Source of the DNA: Clostridia bacterium
GTDB lineage: Bacteria; Bacillota; Clostridia; Oscillospirales; QAMX01
Direction: 5' to 3'
Assembly (NCBI GenBank): GCA_017547975.1
Contig: JAFYNU010000098.1
Span: 1-8,593, forward strand
Length of the DNA stretch: 8,593 nucleotides
In this document: piece after piece, positions 5,275 to 8,593 of the stretch
Layout: each line of letters opens with the position of its first letter
Position numbering within the stretch: position 1 is the first letter of the stretch
Made by a program: the position numbers and the translations under genes
Notes under the pieces: model-generated
What the model saw: the letters and a program-made list of their open reading frames with translations, nothing else
Told to the model about the DNA's origin: nothing
Databases searched by the model: none

Positions 5275-6534
5275 ATGAAACTGTACCACGGAGATATCGT
5301 ATATACCAGGGGGCCGGAGGCCTTTGAAATCCACGAAAATGCCTGGATCGGGGTGGAAAATGGCAAGGTGGCGGGAATTTACCACCAACTTCCCGAAGCA
5401 TTCCGGGATCTGCCGGTGACCGACTACGGCCGGGGGCTGATCATTCCCGCCTTCACCGACCTGCACGTGCACGCCCCCCAATACGCCATGCGGGGCACCA
5501 AAATGGATCTCCTGCTTTCCGATTGGCTGGCCACCCAAACCTTCCCGGAGGAGGCAAAATTTCATAGCCGTGCCTACGCCGAGGCGGTATACACCGCCTT
5601 CGCCGACGACCTGGTGAAGCAAGGCACCCTCCACGCCGTGGTCTTTGGCACCATCCACCGGGTGGCAACCGGGATTTTGATGGAAGAGCTGGAAAAACGT
5701 AACCTTTCAGCCTACGTGGGCAAGGTCAGCATGGACCGGGGTGCCCCCGGCTACCTGACCGAGGACACCGCCGATTCCCTGGCGGAAACCCAGCGGTTTC
5801 TTTATGACCACCAGGGGAACGGCCGGGTGAAGCCCATCCTGACCCCTCGCTTTGCCCCCACCTGCAGCCGGGAACAGCTGATGGGGCTGGGTAAGCTTGG
5901 GCAAACATACGGGGTGGGGATGCAGACCCACCTGGTGGAATCGAGATGGGAGGCCGCCGAGGCATTGCGGCTCTTCCCCGAATGCGGGTCGGATGCGGAA
6001 ATTTACGAAAAGGCGGGTCTTCTGGAAAACGGTCCCGTCATCTTTGCCCACACCATTTTCCCCACCCCCGGGGATCTTGCGGTTATCAAGCGGGTGGGGG
6101 CCACCACCGTCCATTGCCCCGACGCCACCAACAACGTCATCGCCGGCATCATGCCCGCCGCCGCCCTGATGGGGGATGGGGTGCGGGTGACTCTGGGAAG
6201 CGACGTGGGGGCCGGGCACGGCCTTGCCATCTACAAGCAGGTGGCCCGGACGGTACAGCTATCCAAATTGAAGGAATTTTACGAGCCGGAGGGAAACAAA
6301 TCGGTGCCCTTCCACACCGCCTTTTACATGGCCACCAAGGCCTCGGGAGAACTGTTTGGCAGGGTGGGCTCCTTCGAGGAGGGATACGATTTCGACGCAT
6401 TGGTGATTGACGGGGTGGAGGATGGCTGGCAGACCATGTCCCCCGCCGACCGGCTGGAACGCTTCTCCTACACCGGGGACGACCGGAACATCATCGCCCG
6501 CTTCATCCGCGGAAAGGCGGTGGGAGAGGTATGA
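5275..6534 (+). CDS. guaD: Guanine deaminase (amidohydrolase family)
   Basis: The enzyme is predicted to hydrolyse guanine to xanthine and ammonia in the cytosol, a step of purine salvage and catabolism. The 419-residue protein carries the metal-dependent amidohydrolase residues: H64 and H66 in DLHVHAPQ, H219 in QTHLVES, H259 in AHTIF and D310 in LGSDVGAG. Q69, R192 (in TPRFAPTCS) and E222 fit the guanine-binding and catalytic positions of the family, as does the early block SDWLATQTFPEE. The usual HCPTSN stretch reads HCPDATNN (280-287), which is divergent. The start at 5275 is chosen because upstream in-frame starts (TTG at 5230) lie in the promoter; the ribosome site is weak (AAAGAGAG, 5261-5268). 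It is the first gene of an operon, and its stop overlaps the next start by ATGA. A related amidohydrolase with another purine-like substrate cannot be excluded. Confidence 0.88.
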   Translation: MKLYHGDIVYTRGPEAFEIHENAWIGVENGKVAGIYHQLPEAFRDLPVTDYGRGLIIPAFTDLHVHAPQYAMRGTKMDLLLSDWLATQTFPEEAKFHSRAYAEAVYTAFADDLVKQGTLHAVVFGTIHRVATGILMEELEKRNLSAYVGKVSMDRGAPGYLTEDTADSLAETQRFLYDHQGNGRVKPILTPRFAPTCSREQLMGLGKLGQTYGVGMQTHLVESRWEAAEALRLFPECGSDAEIYEKAGLLENGPVIFAHTIFPTPGDLAVIKRVGATTVHCPDATNNVIAGIMPAAALMGDGVRVTLGSDVGAGHGLAIYKQVARTVQLSKLKEFYEPEGNKSVPFHTAFYMATKASGELFGRVGSFEEGYDFDALVIDGVEDGWQTMSPADRLERFSYTGDDRNIIARFIRGKAVGEV

Positions 6535-7415
6535 AACGATACAAGCTCGACCCCAGGCTGGCGGTGGTGCTTTCCATGGCGGTATTCGGCACCCTGGGAC
6601 CCTTTGTGCGCAACATCCCGGTGACCTCCGGGGAGCTGGCCCTCTATCGGGCGGTGTTGGCGGCCCTGCTGATCGGGGGATTTCTGCTTGCCACCGGGCA
6701 AAGGATCCCCTTCAAAACAATCGGCTGGGGCATTCCGCTCCTGCTCCTTTCGGGGGCGGCCATGGGGTTCAACTGGATCCTGCTGTTCGAAGCCTACCGT
6801 TATACCACCGTCTCCACCGCCACCCTGTGCTATTATTTTGCCCCGGTGCTGGTGACCATCGCAAGTCCCATCCTGTTCCGGGAAAAGCTGGGAGTTAAGG
6901 GAATCCTGTGCTTCGTCATGTCCACCCTGGGCATCGTGCTGATCACCGGGGTGGGGAGCCTTGGGGGAGGACAGGCCTTCATCGGCATCCTCTTCGCCCT
7001 TGGGGCGGCGGTGCTTTACGCAACGGTGGTTCTGATGAACAAATTCATCAAGTCGGTGGATGGCATCCACCGGACCTTTCTGCAATTCCTGGCGGCCATT
7101 GCCGTATTGACTCCCTACGTACTGCTTGGCGGCGGCATCACCCTGGGGGGCATGGGCGCCCTGGGCTGGGTGAACCTGCTCACCGTGGGTTTGGTGCACA
7201 CCGGGATTTCCTATTGCCTGTATTTTACCGCCCTGAAGGACCTTTCCGGTCAGCAGGCCGCCATTTTGAGCTACGTGGACCCCCTGGTGGCGGTGGTGAT
7301 TTCGGTGGCGGTGCTTGGGGAAGGGATCGGCCCCTGGCAGATTCTGGGGGGCATCCTGATCCTGGGCTTCACCCTCTTTAATGAAATTTCGCCGAAAAAG
7401 GAGAAACAAATATGA
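6531..7415 (+). CDS. DMT superfamily transporter, EamA/RhaT type
   Basis: The 294-residue protein is highly hydrophobic and reads as about ten membrane helices in two EamA repeats, the first roughly residues 8-140 and the second 145-288. The first repeat opens LAVVLSMAVFGTLGPFVRN. The second closes with SYVDPLVAVVISVAVLGEGIG and a last helix ILGGILILGFTLF, both very typical of this family of small-metabolite carriers and exporters in the inner membrane. Its ATG overlaps the guaD stop (ATGA, 6531-6534), so it is translationally coupled. Its own stop overlaps the next gene in the same way. The substrate cannot be read from sequence. The tight link to guanine deaminase suggests a purine base, nucleoside or a product of that pathway, which is inference only. 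DMT proteins also export amino acids and drugs. Confidence 0.9.
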   Translation: MKRYKLDPRLAVVLSMAVFGTLGPFVRNIPVTSGELALYRAVLAALLIGGFLLATGQRIPFKTIGWGIPLLLLSGAAMGFNWILLFEAYRYTTVSTATLCYYFAPVLVTIASPILFREKLGVKGILCFVMSTLGIVLITGVGSLGGGQAFIGILFALGAAVLYATVVLMNKFIKSVDGIHRTFLQFLAAIAVLTPYVLLGGGITLGGMGALGWVNLLTVGLVHTGISYCLYFTALKDLSGQQAAILSYVDPLVAVVISVAVLGEGIGPWQILGGILILGFTLFNEISPKKEKQI

Positions 7416-8383
7416 TTCCCACTCCGAAACATGAATTGAAATTCCGCTCCGACGGTAGCTTCCGGGTTTTGATGATGTCCGACCTGCAGGAATCGGCCCA
7501 CTACGATCCCCGCTCCCTGCGTTCGGTGGAGGTGCTTCTGGAGGAGGCCGACCCCGACCTGGTGATCCTGGGGGGCGACAATTGCTACGGCCCCGAAATC
7601 GAAGGGGAGGAGGACCTGAAAAATTTCCTGGAGGTCTTTACCAAGCCCCTGGAGGAACGGAAAATCCCCTGGGCCCACGTGTTCGGCAACCACGACCACG
7701 ATGTGGAGCTGGATGCCGACCGGCACCAGGCCCTTTACGAAGCCTATCCCATGAATATTTCCTCCCACACCGGGGATGAGGTTCACGGGAAAACCAACTT
7801 CGTCCTGCCCGTCAAAAACCAAAAGGGGGAAATCGCCCTGGCGGTGTGGGGGCTGGATACCAACCACGCGGTGGAAAGCCTTGACGAATGGATCGGGGGC
7901 AGTATGCGAAAGGCAACCCATCTGCCCAATCGGCCCAATCCCACCGGGGAGTGGGGGATGTTGTATTTCGATCAGCTGGCATGGTACCGGGATAGATCGG
8001 TGGAACTGGAGCAGGCGGCGGGGAAAAAGGTGCCGGGGCTCCTTTGCATGCACATTGCCCCCTGGGAATACGTCACCGCCCAGAAAAATCCCGAGCTTTG
8101 CGTGAAAGAGGGGCATTATGAGGAAGAATTGGGGGGCATGGCCCTGAATCCGGGGCTTTACAGCCTGCTTCTCCAACGGGGGGACGTGCGTGCCATCTGC
8201 TGCGGCCACACCCATATGAACGATTTTGAAGCCGAGTATCTGGGCATCCGCCTCTTCTGGGACGCCTGCGTGGGCTACCGCTGTTACGGGGTGGATGAGC
8301 GCCGGGGCGGCCGGCTCTTCGTTTACCGCGAGGACGACCCCGCCCGGGTGGAAAGCCGGATGATCCGCACCCTGGGAAAGTGA
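7412..8383 (+). CDS. Calcineurin-like metallophosphoesterase
   Basis: The 323-residue protein has the two-metal phosphoesterase motifs in order: D24-L-Q26, G55-D56-N57, G92-N93-H94-D95, H214 (MHIAP) and G265-H266-T267-H268. This group hydrolyses phosphomono- or diesters. The first motif, normally DxH, reads DxQ, which occurs in some Dcr2-like relatives and may alter metal use. No signal peptide or membrane segment is evident, so the location is cytosolic. A good ribosome site, AAGGAG (7398-7403), stands 8 bases before the ATG, which overlaps the transporter stop (ATGA, 7412-7415). Position in the guaD operon suggests a nucleotide-related or other small phosphoester substrate, but sequence alone does not show it. 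The next gene starts 6 bases after the stop. Confidence 0.9.
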   Translation: MIPTPKHELKFRSDGSFRVLMMSDLQESAHYDPRSLRSVEVLLEEADPDLVILGGDNCYGPEIEGEEDLKNFLEVFTKPLEERKIPWAHVFGNHDHDVELDADRHQALYEAYPMNISSHTGDEVHGKTNFVLPVKNQKGEIALAVWGLDTNHAVESLDEWIGGSMRKATHLPNRPNPTGEWGMLYFDQLAWYRDRSVELEQAAGKKVPGLLCMHIAPWEYVTAQKNPELCVKEGHYEEELGGMALNPGLYSLLLQRGDVRAICCGHTHMNDFEAEYLGIRLFWDACVGYRCYGVDERRGGRLFVYREDDPARVESRMIRTLGK

Positions 8384-8389
8384 GAGAAT

Positions 8390-8593
8390 ATGGAATTGAA
8401 CCTTGACTTGATCAAGAAAATTACCTGCGGCGCCGAGTGGGTGGAGGAGGGGGAGCAGGGCTTCGTCTTCCACCGCTTCACCCCCGCCGAGGAAACCGCC
8501 ATTGACAATAACAACGTGAACTGTCCCGCCGGGGTTCGGCTGGCCTTCCGTACCGACGGAACCGAAATGACCCTGGCGGTCTCCAGCCAGCCC
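8390..8593 (+). CDS. N-terminal part of a probable SGNH-hydrolase-type protein
   Basis: An open frame starts at ATG 8390, 6 bases after the metallophosphoesterase stop, and runs off the window after 68 codons. The visible part has GFVFHRFTPAEE followed by PAGVRLAFRTDGTEMTLAVS. This resembles the beta-sandwich N-terminal domain found ahead of some SGNH/GDSL esterases in Clostridia. The catalytic GDS block would lie outside the window, so the activity is unproven. The ribosome site is weak (TGAGAG just before the start), suggesting translational coupling. It appears to be the fourth gene of the guaD operon. That it is a real gene is likely; the family is a moderate guess. Confidence 0.5.
   Translation, partial: MELNLDLIKKITCGAEWVEEGEQGFVFHRFTPAEETAIDNNNVNCPAGVRLAFRTDGTEMTLAVSSQP

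Overview
This window reads as a GC-rich, densely coded stretch of a Clostridia-type Bacillota chromosome, most likely a gut anaerobe of the Oscillospiraceae kind. The clues are strong GGAGG-type ribosome sites, a UPF0340/YwlG protein, a FliB-like Cys-rich methylase, the codon bias, and intergenic hairpin repeats of a type I recall from gut Firmicutes. The taxonomy is inference. No insertion sequence, phage gene, CRISPR array, tRNA or rRNA is visible.

Layout. Positions 1-284 hold no gene, only a cassette of short hairpins and a three-unit heptamer repeat. At 285-1184 (minus) is a FliB-like flagellin lysine-N-methylase homologue. A divergent promoter region (1185-1400) separates it from a two-gene plus-strand glycosidase operon: an Asp-box beta-propeller protein (1401-2417) and a complete GH3 beta-glycosidase (2436-4565). 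The operon ends at a strong hairpin (4574-4598) that looks bidirectional and also serves the converging gene ywlG (4605-5144, minus). A second divergent promoter region (5145-5274) carries a near-perfect 15-bp inverted repeat that spans the -10 side of both promoters. From it starts a tightly packed plus-strand operon: guanine deaminase (5275-6534), a DMT/EamA transporter (6531-7415), a calcineurin-like metallophosphoesterase (7412-8383) and the start of a probable SGNH-hydrolase-type protein (8390 to the window end). The first three genes overlap by ATGA junctions.

How the genes may work together. The glycosidase pair lacks signal peptides, so it probably finishes degradation of imported oligosaccharides in the cytoplasm. 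The guaD operon suggests purine-base salvage coupled to a small-molecule carrier, a phosphoesterase and possibly an esterase. That link rests on gene order and translational coupling only.

The most notable non-coding signals are the mirrored promoter pair at 5179-5241, the use of extended -10 (TGn) promoters at all four recognisable start sites, and the hairpin cassette at the left edge. Gene starts were chosen by ribosome-site spacing and promoter position. This trims several longest-frame starts, notably at 1368 (inside a -10 box) and 5230 (inside a promoter).
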